DNA of 64,000 bases, taken from contig NC_019673.1 of NCBI RefSeq assembly GCF_000328705.1, positions 9,187,501 to 9,251,500 of the forward strand, read 5' to 3'. This document shows positions 25,601 to 33,430 of this stretch, piece after piece (the stretch's first letter is position 1; each line of letters starts with the position of its first letter). Made by a program: the position numbers and the translations under genes. The notes beneath the pieces were generated by a model. That model did not search any database, had not been told where the DNA came from, and worked only from the letters and a program-made list of their open reading frames with translations. This DNA comes from Saccharothrix espanaensis DSM 44229. Its GTDB lineage: Bacteria; Actinomycetota; Actinomycetes; Mycobacteriales; Pseudonocardiaceae.

Positions 25601-26491
25601 TCAGACCGCGCCGGCGACGGCGGGGGCGGCGGCGGGCTTGGCCGGGTTCGCCACCCACATCCAGCCGCCCAGCGAGACGATGAGCACGATCATGCCGAGC
25701 CAACCGGTGGCCGGCACGACCGCGAACCAGGCGGGAGCCGTGTCCGGGGAGTCGAAGCGCAGGCCGTACAGGGTCGACAGCCGGGCGTTGGCGGCGGACG
25801 CCATCGCGCCCGCCCACCCCAGCCCGATGCCGACCACGACCCGCGCGCTCCGGGTGCGCAGCGCCGCGTCCGACTCGGGATCGCCGATCGGCGCGCGCCG
25901 GACCGCCAGCGCGACCACGCCGAACACCGCCACCGCGCCGAGCAGCACGCCCAGCAGCACCAGGACACCGGACGGGCGGAGCATCTCGTCCCGGTACCAC
26001 GGGGAAAGGCCCTCGGCCGTCGTCGCGACGTGCTGCGCCCACGGCCGCGCGGTCAGGTCCGCGACGGCGAAGACAACAGCGGTGCCGAACAGTGCGAGCA
26101 GGAGGACCACGGCCGAGCGGGGAACCAGGTCGTGCCACCGGCGCGGGGTCAGCGCCGCGACCCGCACCCCGCGAACCGGCCGCAGCGCCACCACGGTTTC
26201 GGCCAGCAGCAGCGCGACGATCAGGGCCGCGAAGTCGTAAGGCGGGCCCCAGGTCGGGCTTGCGAGGTGGAGCGGGCCGGCGAGCGCGGTCGCGGCGGCG
26301 GGGACCAGGACGAACAGCGGCGGGTAGAGCAGCCGACGGGTGCGCAGGTAGCGGATGGCGGCCGTTTCCTGCTCCTGGGTCGGCTCCGGCACGCCCCAGC
26401 GGCGCAGGAACCGGGTGGCGCCGGCGCGCGTGGGCCACAGGACGAGAAGTACTGCCAGGCCGACCAAGCCGTGTAAGAGCACGATCTCCAC
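25601..26491 (-). CDS. Multi-helix membrane protein of the GntR operon (first), 296 aa
   Basis: First gene of the four-gene operon. Seven or so transmembrane helices; shared motifs are GATRFLRRWGVPEPT, RYLRTRRLLYPPLFVLV, ALRPVRGVRVAALTPRRWHDLVP and RRAPIGDPESDAALRTRSARVVVGIG. It is a tandem paralogue of the second protein. The GTG at 26491 is 11 bases from a perfect 8-12-8 palindrome that must overlap the promoter. Not a recognised transporter or enzyme family. Confidence 0.85.
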   Translation of the reverse strand: MEIVLLHGLVGLAVLLVLWPTRAGATRFLRRWGVPEPTQEQETAAIRYLRTRRLLYPPLFVLVPAAATALAGPLHLASPTWGPPYDFAALIVALLLAETVVALRPVRGVRVAALTPRRWHDLVPRSAVVLLLALFGTAVVFAVADLTARPWAQHVATTAEGLSPWYRDEMLRPSGVLVLLGVLLGAVAVFGVVALAVRRAPIGDPESDAALRTRSARVVVGIGLGWAGAMASAANARLSTLYGLRFDSPDTAPAWFAVVPATGWLGMIVLIVSLGGWMWVANPAKPAAAPAVAGAV

Positions 26492-26502
26492 TACACCCGC
26501 CC

Positions 26503-26530
26503 CCTTTGTATCAACCCCTTGTTACAAAGG
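26503..26530. promoter_or_regulatory. Perfect 8-12-8 inverted repeat, probable GntR operator
   Basis: CCTTTGTA (26503-26510) and TACAAAGG (26523-26530) form perfect arms separated by 12 bases, immediately upstream of the four-gene membrane/GntR operon on the minus strand. Its AT-rich core contrasts with the surroundings. Centre-to-centre spacing of the arms is about two helical turns, suitable for a dimeric winged-helix repressor. Assignment to the operon's own GntR protein is inference. Confidence 0.6.
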
Positions 26531-26543
26531 ATGGCACGGGAGG

Positions 26544-26765
26544 TCACCCCAGGGGAAGGTCCGCCTCGGCGCGGGCGAGCGCCGCGTCCAGGGACGCGCG
26601 GAAGTCGGCGACCAGGTCGGGGTCGAGGGCGAACGCGAACCGGTCGTCCGGCCCGAAGACCTCGACCACGCCCCGGGACGCCTCGATCGAGCAGCGGGCG
26701 GCCGCGCCCCGGTCGGTGGTGCAGCGGACCCGCCATTCACGGCGCTCGGACACCTCGTCGGCCAT
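26544..26765 (-). CDS. Small unknown protein divergent from XRE regulator, 73 aa
   Basis: MADEVSERREWRVRCTTDRG followed by a compact alpha/beta segment (CSIEASRGVVEVFGPDDRF) and a helix (DLVADFRASLDAALARAEAD). No signal or membrane segment. It resembles the small partner proteins often found divergent from or beside actinobacterial XRE/DUF5753 regulators, but I cannot name the family. GGGAG lies 8 bases before the ATG at 26765. Confidence 0.65.
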   Translation of the reverse strand: MADEVSERREWRVRCTTDRGAAARCSIEASRGVVEVFGPDDRFAFALDPDLVADFRASLDAALARAEADLPLG

Positions 26766-26822
26766 CACGATCTCCCTACCTGGTTGTATGTGATCGAACA
26801 CCCAGCGTACAAGCCTCACGTT

Positions 26823-26852
26823 AGCCTAAAGTTAGGCTCGACGAGATATATC
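26823..26852 (+). promoter_or_regulatory. Promoter region with AGCCTAA/TTAGGCT operator for the XRE gene
   Basis: AGCCTAA-ag-TTAGGCT (26823-26838) is a perfect 7-2-7 inverted repeat. A TATAT-rich stretch at 26847-26852 is a plausible -10 element about 25 bases before the XRE start. The palindrome would cover the -35 area, as expected for an autorepressor. The shape resembles iron-box sequences as well, but the XRE protein is the simpler candidate. Confidence 0.45.
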
Positions 26853-26874
26853 GATCGAGTGAAGGAATCGCGGC

Positions 26875-27729
26875 ATGGGCATGGCAGAGCAGACAGTGGA
26901 ACGTCGCCAACTGGGACTCGCCCTGGCCCGCCTCCGCGACGAAGCCGGAAAGTCACAACTCGAAGCCGGCAGGGCGATCAACCGCAGCGCGGGCCGGATC
27001 AGCCAGGTCGAGCACGGCAAGGGAACACTCGCCGAAGACGAGCTGATCAGGCTGCTCGACTTCTACGACGTGCGCGGCGAGGAGCGTCGAACCATCCTCG
27101 CCCTCGGCACCGCGAGCCGGAAGCGGGTCAAACCACGCGGCTACCTCGATGTGCTCCCTCAGCCCTTCCAACGACTCGCTGAACTCCAAGCCGCCGCCGA
27201 AGTGATCAACTGGTACGAGTGCGGCGTACTTCCGGGCCTGCTCCAGTCACCGAACTACATCCGCGCACTCCTCGGCAGCGCGGATTCGATCTTCTGGGAG
27301 GCGTCCGCGGAAGAGACGGGTCAACGGATCGACTTCCGCCTGGGGCAGCAGCGGAAGGTGCTGGAGTCCACGTCCGCCAAGGCGATCAACCTGGTCTTCA
27401 CCGAGGACTCCCTGCAGCACGTCGTCGGCGGGCCGTCCGTGATGCGAGGCCAGGTGCTGCACCTGCTCCAGATGATGGAGGAACACCCGGCGCTCGACGT
27501 GCGAGTGGTGCCGAACGGGGTACCGGACAACCCAGCACTCGGTGGTGGGCTTGTAGTGCTCGACTTCGTGGACGGAACGCCAGTGGCGTTCGTCTCCACC
27601 CTGTACGGCCCGTACACCTATTACCATCAGCCGGCGGACACCGAGCCGATGCGTCGGATCTTCAAGCGGGTACACGAATTGGCGTTGAACGCCGACGACA
27701 CCCGTTCCCTGCTGGTGGGCATGTTGTGA
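26875..27729 (+). CDS. XRE-family regulator with DUF5753 domain, 284 aa
   Basis: N-terminal helix-turn-helix (residues about 12-70: LGLALARLRDEAGKSQLEAG, then GRISQVEHGKGTLAEDEL) and a C-terminal DUF5753 ligand-binding-like domain (residues 100-280) with INWYECGVLPGLLQSPNYIRALL, RLGQQRKVLE and NPALGGGLVVLDFVDG. Such regulators form pairs with small DUF397 proteins, two of which follow. In studied cases of this type the DUF397 partner antagonises the XRE protein. AAGGA lies about 8 bases upstream of ATG 26875. Probably autoregulated through the palindrome in front. Confidence 0.93.
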   Translation: MGMAEQTVERRQLGLALARLRDEAGKSQLEAGRAINRSAGRISQVEHGKGTLAEDELIRLLDFYDVRGEERRTILALGTASRKRVKPRGYLDVLPQPFQRLAELQAAAEVINWYECGVLPGLLQSPNYIRALLGSADSIFWEASAEETGQRIDFRLGQQRKVLESTSAKAINLVFTEDSLQHVVGGPSVMRGQVLHLLQMMEEHPALDVRVVPNGVPDNPALGGGLVVLDFVDGTPVAFVSTLYGPYTYYHQPADTEPMRRIFKRVHELALNADDTRSLLVGML

Positions 27730-27740
27730 GGAGTCAGGCC

Positions 27741-27911
27741 GTGAAGCACGACACCGGGTGGTTCAAGAGCAGCCGCAGCACCGCCGGCAGCAACGGCTGC
27801 GTCGAAGTGCGGTTCACCGACGCCGTCGTGCTGGTGCGGGACTCCAAGAACGCCGACGGGCCGCACTTCCGGTTCGCAACGCGCGCGTGGCGGGCGTTCG
27901 TCAAGCGCTAG
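27741..27911 (+). CDS. DUF397 protein, 56 aa
   Basis: Short single-domain protein with the family signature WFKSSRSTAGSNGCVEV, VLVRDSKNADGPHFRF and WRAFV. It is encoded 11 bases after the XRE gene, with its ribosome site (GTGAGGAG) inside the end of that gene. DUF397 proteins act as partners, probably antagonists, of adjacent XRE/DUF5753 regulators. It has a near-identical neighbour at 27930. Confidence 0.93.
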   Translation: MKHDTGWFKSSRSTAGSNGCVEVRFTDAVVLVRDSKNADGPHFRFATRAWRAFVKR

Positions 27912-27929
27912 ACAGCCGAAGGAGAGCCG

Positions 27930-28106
27930 ATGACCCGCGACACCGGATGGTTCAAGAGCAGCCGAAGCTCCGGCGGCAGCAACGGCTGCGTCGAGGTGCG
28001 GATCACCGACGTCGTGCGGGTGCGGGACTCCAAGAACGTCGACGGGCCCCGGTTCTCGTTCACCGGGAGTGCCTGGCGGGCGTTTGTGAGCGGCCTGCGC
28101 GGGTAA
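27930..28106 (+). CDS. Second DUF397 protein, 58 aa
   Basis: Tandem paralogue of the preceding gene: TGWFKSSRSSGGSNGCVEVR, VVRVRDSKNVDGPRFSF, WRAFVSGLRG. GGAGAG lies directly before ATG 27930. Two DUF397 genes per XRE regulator is a common arrangement, perhaps one for each partner in the genome. Confidence 0.93.
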   Translation: MTRDTGWFKSSRSSGGSNGCVEVRITDVVRVRDSKNVDGPRFSFTGSAWRAFVSGLRG

Positions 28107-28150
28107 CCACGCGAACAGCCAGCCAGCTCTGCGTCGAACATCTGTTCGAG

Positions 28151-28182
28151 TTCTCCACAGGTGTGGACAGCCCTGTGGATGG
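28151..28182. other. Second cluster of DnaA-box-like sequences
   Basis: TTCTCCACA, then TGTGGACAG and TGTGGATGG within 32 bases (read on the other strand as CTGTCCACA and CCATCCACA). TCCACA-gg-TGTGGA forms a 6-2-6 inverted repeat. It follows the DUF397 genes and precedes a short coding remnant. None is a perfect DnaA box; similar to the cluster at 20703-20742. Confidence 0.35.
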
Positions 28183-28212
28183 AGCAGCCGGCAGCAGTGG
28201 CCGCGCATCCGC

Positions 28213-28317
28213 ATGGTGAGCGCGCAGGCCTACGCGGTGACCCAGAACGCCGACGGCACGGTGACCGTGATCATCAACGACATCGAGGCAATCGGGCCGG
28301 CGAACGAGACGTTATGA
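28213..28317 (+). pseudogene. Short coding remnant, C-terminal piece of a small protein
   Basis: A 34-residue frame containing SAQAYAVTQNADGTVTVIIN followed by an acidic end. The AYAVxxNADGTVTVxI pattern resembles the C-terminus of small actinobacterial membrane proteins that usually carry an N-terminal transmembrane region. That region is absent in frame upstream, which suggests a decayed gene. It could also be a chance frame. Confidence 0.35.
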
Positions 28318-28370
28318 GAACTGGGCCGGCCGGGTGTGCCGCCGGCGCATCCGGCCGGCCCGGTGCACCG

Positions 28371-28832
28371 CTACCGGGGCCAGAGCTGGATCTTCCAGTG
28401 CTCCACGCCGTCGGTCTCGTCCAACGGGTTCGCTTCATAGCGACGACGTGCCTCAGCACGTCCGGTGCACCGCACGCGGAGGTGCTGTTGACCGGGGCGT
28501 GCCAGCGGGATGTTCGGGAGTTCGTCGTCGAACGGTCCCCGCAGCGTGAACGTGGGCATGCTCAGCACCGCCTCGACGTCCGCCTGCTCTTCGTACTTCC
28601 CGGACTCCGGCGGCGGCCCGGACCAGGACTCCACCACGCAGTCGACGTACTGCGTTCCCGGGCAGCTGAGCAGGAAGACCGTGTCCACCACCGCGCCGCA
28701 CAGCGGCAGCGGGCGGTCGAAGAACTCCGGCAGGGGTTCCCCGATCGGGCCTCCGTCCGCCGTGATCAGGAAGAACCCGTGCTCGGACAGGACGTCCGCA
28801 CGTGCCCGGTGGATCAGTTCGGGCTGATCCAC
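28371..28832 (-). CDS. Unknown protein, 153 aa
   Basis: Soluble protein with DVLSEHGFFLITADGGPIGE, an aromatic-rich middle and a C-terminal RVRCTGRAEARRRYEAN...EHWKIQLWPR. The closing pattern (arginine-rich strand, then a motif ending QLWP) is familiar from small actinobacterial proteins of unknown function, some of which act as immunity-like partners. I cannot name a family. The GTG at 28832 overlaps the 3' end of the upstream gene by 19 bases, so the two are one operon. Confidence 0.65.
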   Translation of the reverse strand: MDQPELIHRARADVLSEHGFFLITADGGPIGEPLPEFFDRPLPLCGAVVDTVFLLSCPGTQYVDCVVESWSGPPPESGKYEEQADVEAVLSMPTFTLRGPFDDELPNIPLARPGQQHLRVRCTGRAEARRRYEANPLDETDGVEHWKIQLWPR

Positions 28833-29533
28833 TGGCCTGTCACGGAGTCGATGCGCACGACGCCGGACACGGTCACCTTCTCGCCGCCGCCCGCGCCGCC
28901 GGTCCACACCGAGTCGCTGTCCAGGCCGTTGGTCGAGTCCGGCACGTACTTGCCGGTCGAGTCGATCTTGCCGTGCTCGACCTGGGTCCACTCGTCGTCG
29001 CCGGTGTGCTTGGACATGGTGACCTCGCCGGCGGCGGTGATCTCGGTGGCGATGTCGGCCTTGCCGTCGCCGTCGGAGTCGGTGAACAGCCAGGTGTCGC
29101 CCTCGCCGTCCTTCACCACGGCGGTGTCCGCGCGGCCGTCGTTGTCGGTGTCCTCGGTGGCCGGGCCGACGTTCTGGTCCGGGCCGCCCTCGACGTCGAC
29201 CGTGATCGTCCGGCCGGCGTTCGAGTTGGTCTGCTGGGTGTGGTCGTCACCCGGGTCGACGGCGACCCACTCGCCGGACCGCTCGTCGAACCGCGCCTGG
29301 CCGACCAGGTCGCCGTCCTTGTCGAACGTGCTCATCAGGTCCGCGTCGCCATCGCCGTCGGTGTCGCTGAACGCGAGGTGCCCACCGTCGTCGGTCTCGA
29401 CCACCGCGCTCTCGTCGATACCGTCGTCGTTGAGGTCGTAGGTCGCCTCGGCGGTGTACTCCTCGTCCTCGACGGTGACCTTCAGCTCGCCGTCGGTCGC
29501 GCCTGTCTCGTCGACGTACACCCGGAACCCCAC
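28814..29533 (-). CDS. Acidic protein with Asp-rich calcium-binding-like repeats, 239 aa
   Basis: Very acidic, with five copies of a D-x-[DN]-x-D-[GL]-type loop: DLNDDGIDES, DTDGDGDADL, DKDGDLVG, DTDNDGRADT and DSDGDGKADI. The pattern resembles DUF6802-like or thrombospondin type 3/FG-GAP repeats that bind calcium. No signal peptide at the chosen start, so secretion would need another route. The start is uncertain: GTG 29533 directly abuts AGGAGG, and GTG 29521 is an alternative. Followed by the overlapping 153-aa gene. Confidence 0.75.
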   Translation of the reverse strand: MGFRVYVDETGATDGELKVTVEDEEYTAEATYDLNDDGIDESAVVETDDGGHLAFSDTDGDGDADLMSTFDKDGDLVGQARFDERSGEWVAVDPGDDHTQQTNSNAGRTITVDVEGGPDQNVGPATEDTDNDGRADTAVVKDGEGDTWLFTDSDGDGKADIATEITAAGEVTMSKHTGDDEWTQVEHGKIDSTGKYVPDSTNGLDSDSVWTGGAGGGEKVTVSGVVRIDSVTGQWISPN

Positions 29534-29648
29534 CCTCCTGCGCTCAAGTACCGGTACGACTCACGTTATGCCGATTCGGTTCCGCGGGGGAACCCGCGTC
29601 ACCCGTTGTCAGGGACCGGTCACGCGAACCCTTGACCGGTAAAGGGCC

Positions 29649-31466
29649 TCAGACCCGGTCGCGCAGGGCGCGGATCCGACCCAGCAGCTCGTCCACCTTG
29701 ACCCGGCCCGCGCGCAGCTCGGCGAGCTGCCGGGTGGCGGCCCCGAGCGCCTTGGCCCGCTCGCCGGCCTCCATCCGCAGCGCCTTGTCGACCTCGCGCA
29801 GCTCCGCCTCGATCGCGTCGACCCGCCTGCCCAGCGCGTCGTCCAGCGCCAGCGACAACTGCTGCTCGGCCTCGATCAGCTGCTCGGCCACCAGCTGGTC
29901 CACGGTGGACCGGGCGTCGGCGATGGCGTCCGACAGCCACTGCTTGAGGTGCTGCTTGTCCGCGGAGTGCTTCCTGGTCCGGGCCATCCACCAGCCCGCG
30001 CCCAGGCCCAGCACGATGGTCACCGGCAGGACGATCGGGTTCAGCGCGGCGACGCCCAGCCCGGCCAGCGGCATCGCGGCCAGCCGGCCCGCGCCCAGCC
30101 CGCCGGACACGCCCATGAACACCAGCAGCTTGTCCTCGGCGGTCGGCGCGCGCTTCTCCGGCGGGCGCAGCACCACCGGCGGCGTGACGCCCCGGGCGAA
30201 CTGGCCGCGGATCACCGCCAGCTCCTCCGGCGAGAACAGGTCGGCCAGCGCCGAGTCCGCGACCCGGGACAGCCGCACGCCCAGACCGCCGCTGATCCGC
30301 CCGGACACCATCTGAAGCGCGGTGTCCACCTGCTGCGGCAGCCCGGCCAGCTGCTCGCGCGACGCCGTGTCGATCGCCGTCCGGAACCACGTCTGCACGT
30401 CGCGCATCTGCCGGCTGACCTCGTGGCTGCCCTCGACGCGCGCCCGCTGCACCTCGCCGCGCAGCCGCACCTGCCAGCTCCGGGTGGACGACCGGCGCTG
30501 CGAGTTCAGCTCGTCGCGCCGCTCGCGCAGCGTCTCGGCCTCCTCCTCGCCCGAGGACAGCGCCCGCTTGTCCGCCTCGCCCCGGGCGACCAGCTCGTCC
30601 AGCACGGTCGCCAGCGCGCGCAGGCCGTTGGCCTCGCCGAGCATCGCCGCCCGGCCGACCACCAGCTCCTGCAACGCCCCCTGCAGGTCGCCGATCCCGG
30701 ACCGCTCGCGCAGCATCCCCGCCGCGTCCGGGTTGGGCGCCTTGGCCGCCAGCTCGAACATCCGCGACGACACCGGGTGGAAGGTCGCGCCGGCGAACCT
30801 CGGCGCGTGCTCGGCCAGCAGCGCCTGGTCGGCCTCCAGCACGGTCCGCCAACCCCGGTACTGGTCCACCTTGGTCAGCGCGAACACCACGGTCTCGACG
30901 CGTTCCCCGACCGTGCGCAGGAACTCCAGCTCGCCGCGGGTGAACGGCGCGGACGCGTCGACCACGAACAGCAGCGCGGTCGCCGTCGCCGCCGCCTCGG
31001 CCGCCAGCTCGCCGTGCACCGACTCCAGCCCGCCGACCCCCGGGGTGTCCACAACGGACAGTCGTTCGAGCAGCGGGATCGGCGCCTCCACCTCCACGTA
31101 CCGGGGCGGCAGCATGCCCTCCGGCAGCTCGTGCGCCGCCGAGACCCAGTTCACCAGCTCCGCGCGGTCGAACGGCACCGGCGACATCGAACCCGGGTAG
31201 CAGGCCCGCGCCGACCACTGCGCGCCGTGCCGGAACACCAGGTAGGTCGCGGTCGCCACCTCGGCGTCCACCGGCGACAGGCCCGGCGTCGCCAGCAGGG
31301 CGTTGACCAGTGAGCTCTTGCCCCGGTTCGTCTCGCCGACCACCACTACCGACGCCGCGCCGGCGGGCCTGGTCTCCACGAACGCCGCCGCCCGCGGGTC
31401 GATGCCGCGGACCAGCGCGGTGAGGCGCTCGCGGGTCTGCCGGACCGTCTGCGGGAGGGTGCTCAT
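29649..31466 (-). CDS. Dynamin-like GTPase (IniA/IniC type), 605 aa
   Basis: GTPase domain at residues 35-280: P-loop VVVVGETNRGKSSLVNALL, switch/G3 VVDTPGVGGL and G4 ALTKVDQY. A long coiled-coil region (residues about 330-430) is followed by a hydrophobic double segment (residues 475-530: GLGAGRLAAMPLAGLGVAAL, IVLPVTIVLGLGAGWWMA) and a C-terminal coiled coil. This is the bacterial dynamin layout, consistent with membrane remodelling or repair. It is the last gene of a three-gene operon with a GrpE-like protein and a second dynamin, with an ATGA overlap upstream. The pairing recalls mycobacterial IniA-IniC. Confidence 0.9.
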   Translation of the reverse strand: MSTLPQTVRQTRERLTALVRGIDPRAAAFVETRPAGAASVVVVGETNRGKSSLVNALLATPGLSPVDAEVATATYLVFRHGAQWSARACYPGSMSPVPFDRAELVNWVSAAHELPEGMLPPRYVEVEAPIPLLERLSVVDTPGVGGLESVHGELAAEAAATATALLFVVDASAPFTRGELEFLRTVGERVETVVFALTKVDQYRGWRTVLEADQALLAEHAPRFAGATFHPVSSRMFELAAKAPNPDAAGMLRERSGIGDLQGALQELVVGRAAMLGEANGLRALATVLDELVARGEADKRALSSGEEEAETLRERRDELNSQRRSSTRSWQVRLRGEVQRARVEGSHEVSRQMRDVQTWFRTAIDTASREQLAGLPQQVDTALQMVSGRISGGLGVRLSRVADSALADLFSPEELAVIRGQFARGVTPPVVLRPPEKRAPTAEDKLLVFMGVSGGLGAGRLAAMPLAGLGVAALNPIVLPVTIVLGLGAGWWMARTRKHSADKQHLKQWLSDAIADARSTVDQLVAEQLIEAEQQLSLALDDALGRRVDAIEAELREVDKALRMEAGERAKALGAATRQLAELRAGRVKVDELLGRIRALRDRV

Positions 31467-31831
31467 CGCGTCGTGTAGACGGTCACGATCGGCGCGCGCA
31501 GCGGCCGACCCCGGTCCACGAACCCGACCAGCTCGGTCTCCGCGACGACCCCGACCAGCGCCGTGTCGTCGGTCGGCACCGTGCCGCCGGCCTCGTGCAC
31601 CGACGGGTCGAAGCGCTCGCCGTCCGGGCGCAGCGCGGTCACCCCGATCCCGGCCAGGCCCTCCTCCAGCCGCTCGACCACCCCCGAACTGCGGGCGCGG
31701 TCCAACGCGTACACGCACAGCTGCACCAGGGCGCGCCGCTCCGCCAGCGCCTGGTCCAGCAGCTCGCCGGCGATGGTCGTCTCCACGTCGGGGTCGGACG
31801 CGTCCGCCGGGTATTCCGTTCCGCCTGTCAT
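31463..31831 (-). CDS. GrpE-like nucleotide-exchange protein, 122 aa
   Basis: A short helical N-terminus (LLDQALAERRALVQLCVYAL) leads to a C-terminal GrpE-head-like domain: GVTALRPDGERFDPSVHEAG, a short acidic loop, and GFVDRGRPLRAPIVTVYTTR. The dimerising coiled coil of canonical GrpE is mostly missing. It overlaps both neighbours by 4 bases (ATGA at each end), so it is made together with two dynamin-like GTPases. No DnaK/Hsp70 gene is in the window. It may serve a divergent Hsp70 elsewhere or have been recruited to the dynamin pair. Confidence 0.8.
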   Translation of the reverse strand: MTGGTEYPADASDPDVETTIAGELLDQALAERRALVQLCVYALDRARSSGVVERLEEGLAGIGVTALRPDGERFDPSVHEAGGTVPTDDTALVGVVAETELVGFVDRGRPLRAPIVTVYTTR

Positions 31832-33345
31832 CGCCGCCCCCGCAGTTGTTGCCAGATCAGGAAGTACGCCCGGTGCACCACGTGCGCCACCCGGCTCTGC
31901 GCGGGCGTCGCGCCGAACGACGCGAACGACCGCCACCAGCCCGCCCGTTCCAGGGCGTGGGCGACCAGCTCCGGGTGCGGCCGGCCGCGCAGCCCGAGCT
32001 GCTCGGCCACGTCCGGCGAGGTGCCGAACCGCAGCACCTCCTCGGCCAGGTCCGCCGGCATCGCCACCGCACCGGACGCGACCAGCGTCAACGCCTCCAG
32101 CAGGCGCAACTGGTGCGCCTCGGGCTTGGCCAGCAGCACCTCGATGGCGTCGTGCACGCGCTGCCGCTCGTTCGGGTCGCCGGACGCGCCGGCCAGCGCG
32201 GTGATCGACGCCAGCGCGGCGGCGGCCTTGATGCCGTCGGCGCGCGAGCGGAACACGGCGTTGAGCTTGCCGCGCACGCCGTCCAGGCCGGACGAGTCGA
32301 GCAGCCTGCGGCGCAGCGCGCCCGCCGTGATCGCGGGCTCCGCGTCCAAGGCGGTCAGCGCGCAGCGGATCCCGTACAGGTCGAGCTTCTCCAGCAGCCG
32401 GGTGCGCACGCCCACCGGCACGTCGCACTCCCACGTCACGAACAGGTCGGCGGAGATCAGCATCGTCTCGCGGGTCGCGTCGTCCAGCTCGGCGAGCTTG
32501 CGCAGCGCGTCGGCGTCCGCGGAGGTGAACCCGCCGGTCTCGGCCGACTCGGCGACCAGGCCGATCACCGGGATCACGTCCGCGACCCGGGGCTTGAGCG
32601 TGTGCGCCTGCCGCTCGGCGAGCAGCACGGCGGCCTTCCACGTGTCGCCGTCCGAGCCCTCGACCGTCTCGGCGGCGATGGTGTCGGCCTTGTTGAGCAC
32701 GGCGATCGCGTTCACCGGGCCCGCCTCGCGGCCGGCGGTGGCGGCGGTGAACGCGGCCAGCGCCTGGTGGTCGTCGTTGCGCACGCCCTGCGTGACCACG
32801 TAGAGCACGGCCTCCGCGCCGGCCACCGCGTTGCGCGACACCGGGTCCAGCTCGCCGCCCAGCAGCGCCTCGGTGCGGGCGACCGACGCGGCGTCCAGCG
32901 AGCCCAGGCCGGGCGTGTCGATCACGGTCAGGTCCCGCAGCACGGCGTTGGTCAGGTACGCCTCGATGTGCGAGACGGCCCCGACGTCCACGCCGAGGTC
33001 GGCCGGGATGGCGCCGTTCGCGTCGAACGGGAGCACCTGCTTGCGGCCGTCGGTGAACACCACCTCGATGCGGTCCACCGTGCCGTACTGGAACCGGGTC
33101 ACCAGCCGGGTGCACTCGCCCACGTCGGTGGGCGCGACCCGACGCCCGATCAGGGCGTTGACCAGCGTCGACTTGCCGGACTTGATGCGCCCCGCGACGG
33201 CGACCTGGAGCGGCGCGGAGAGCCGGCGAAGCACCTCGCGGAACCCGGCGGCGGTGTTCGGCGACACCTGGGGCCGCAGCCCCGCGCACAGGTTCGCCAC
33301 GGCGGCCGACAGTGGGCCGGCGAGCTGCTGCGCCTGGGCGGTCAC
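31828..33345 (-). CDS. Dynamin-like GTPase, 505 aa
   Basis: P-loop VAVAGRIKSGKSTLVNALIG, G2/G3 region TDVGECTRLVTRFQYG and TVIDTPGLGSLD, and G4 VLNKADTI give a complete dynamin-family G domain (residues about 45-260). The helical C-terminal half lacks a strong transmembrane pair, unlike its partner, so the two may form a hetero-oligomer in which only one inserts into the membrane. Starts at GTG 33345. First gene of the dynamin/GrpE-like/dynamin operon. Confidence 0.9.
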   Translation of the reverse strand: MTAQAQQLAGPLSAAVANLCAGLRPQVSPNTAAGFREVLRRLSAPLQVAVAGRIKSGKSTLVNALIGRRVAPTDVGECTRLVTRFQYGTVDRIEVVFTDGRKQVLPFDANGAIPADLGVDVGAVSHIEAYLTNAVLRDLTVIDTPGLGSLDAASVARTEALLGGELDPVSRNAVAGAEAVLYVVTQGVRNDDHQALAAFTAATAGREAGPVNAIAVLNKADTIAAETVEGSDGDTWKAAVLLAERQAHTLKPRVADVIPVIGLVAESAETGGFTSADADALRKLAELDDATRETMLISADLFVTWECDVPVGVRTRLLEKLDLYGIRCALTALDAEPAITAGALRRRLLDSSGLDGVRGKLNAVFRSRADGIKAAAALASITALAGASGDPNERQRVHDAIEVLLAKPEAHQLRLLEALTLVASGAVAMPADLAEEVLRFGTSPDVAEQLGLRGRPHPELVAHALERAGWWRSFASFGATPAQSRVAHVVHRAYFLIWQQLRGRR

Positions 33346-33430
33346 GCGCAGATCGTGCCACGACCGGGTGAGGTGCGGTTTGTGAACCGGGCACCGGGGG
33401 TATTCGTCGAGCCGAGAGGGAGGTCACGTC

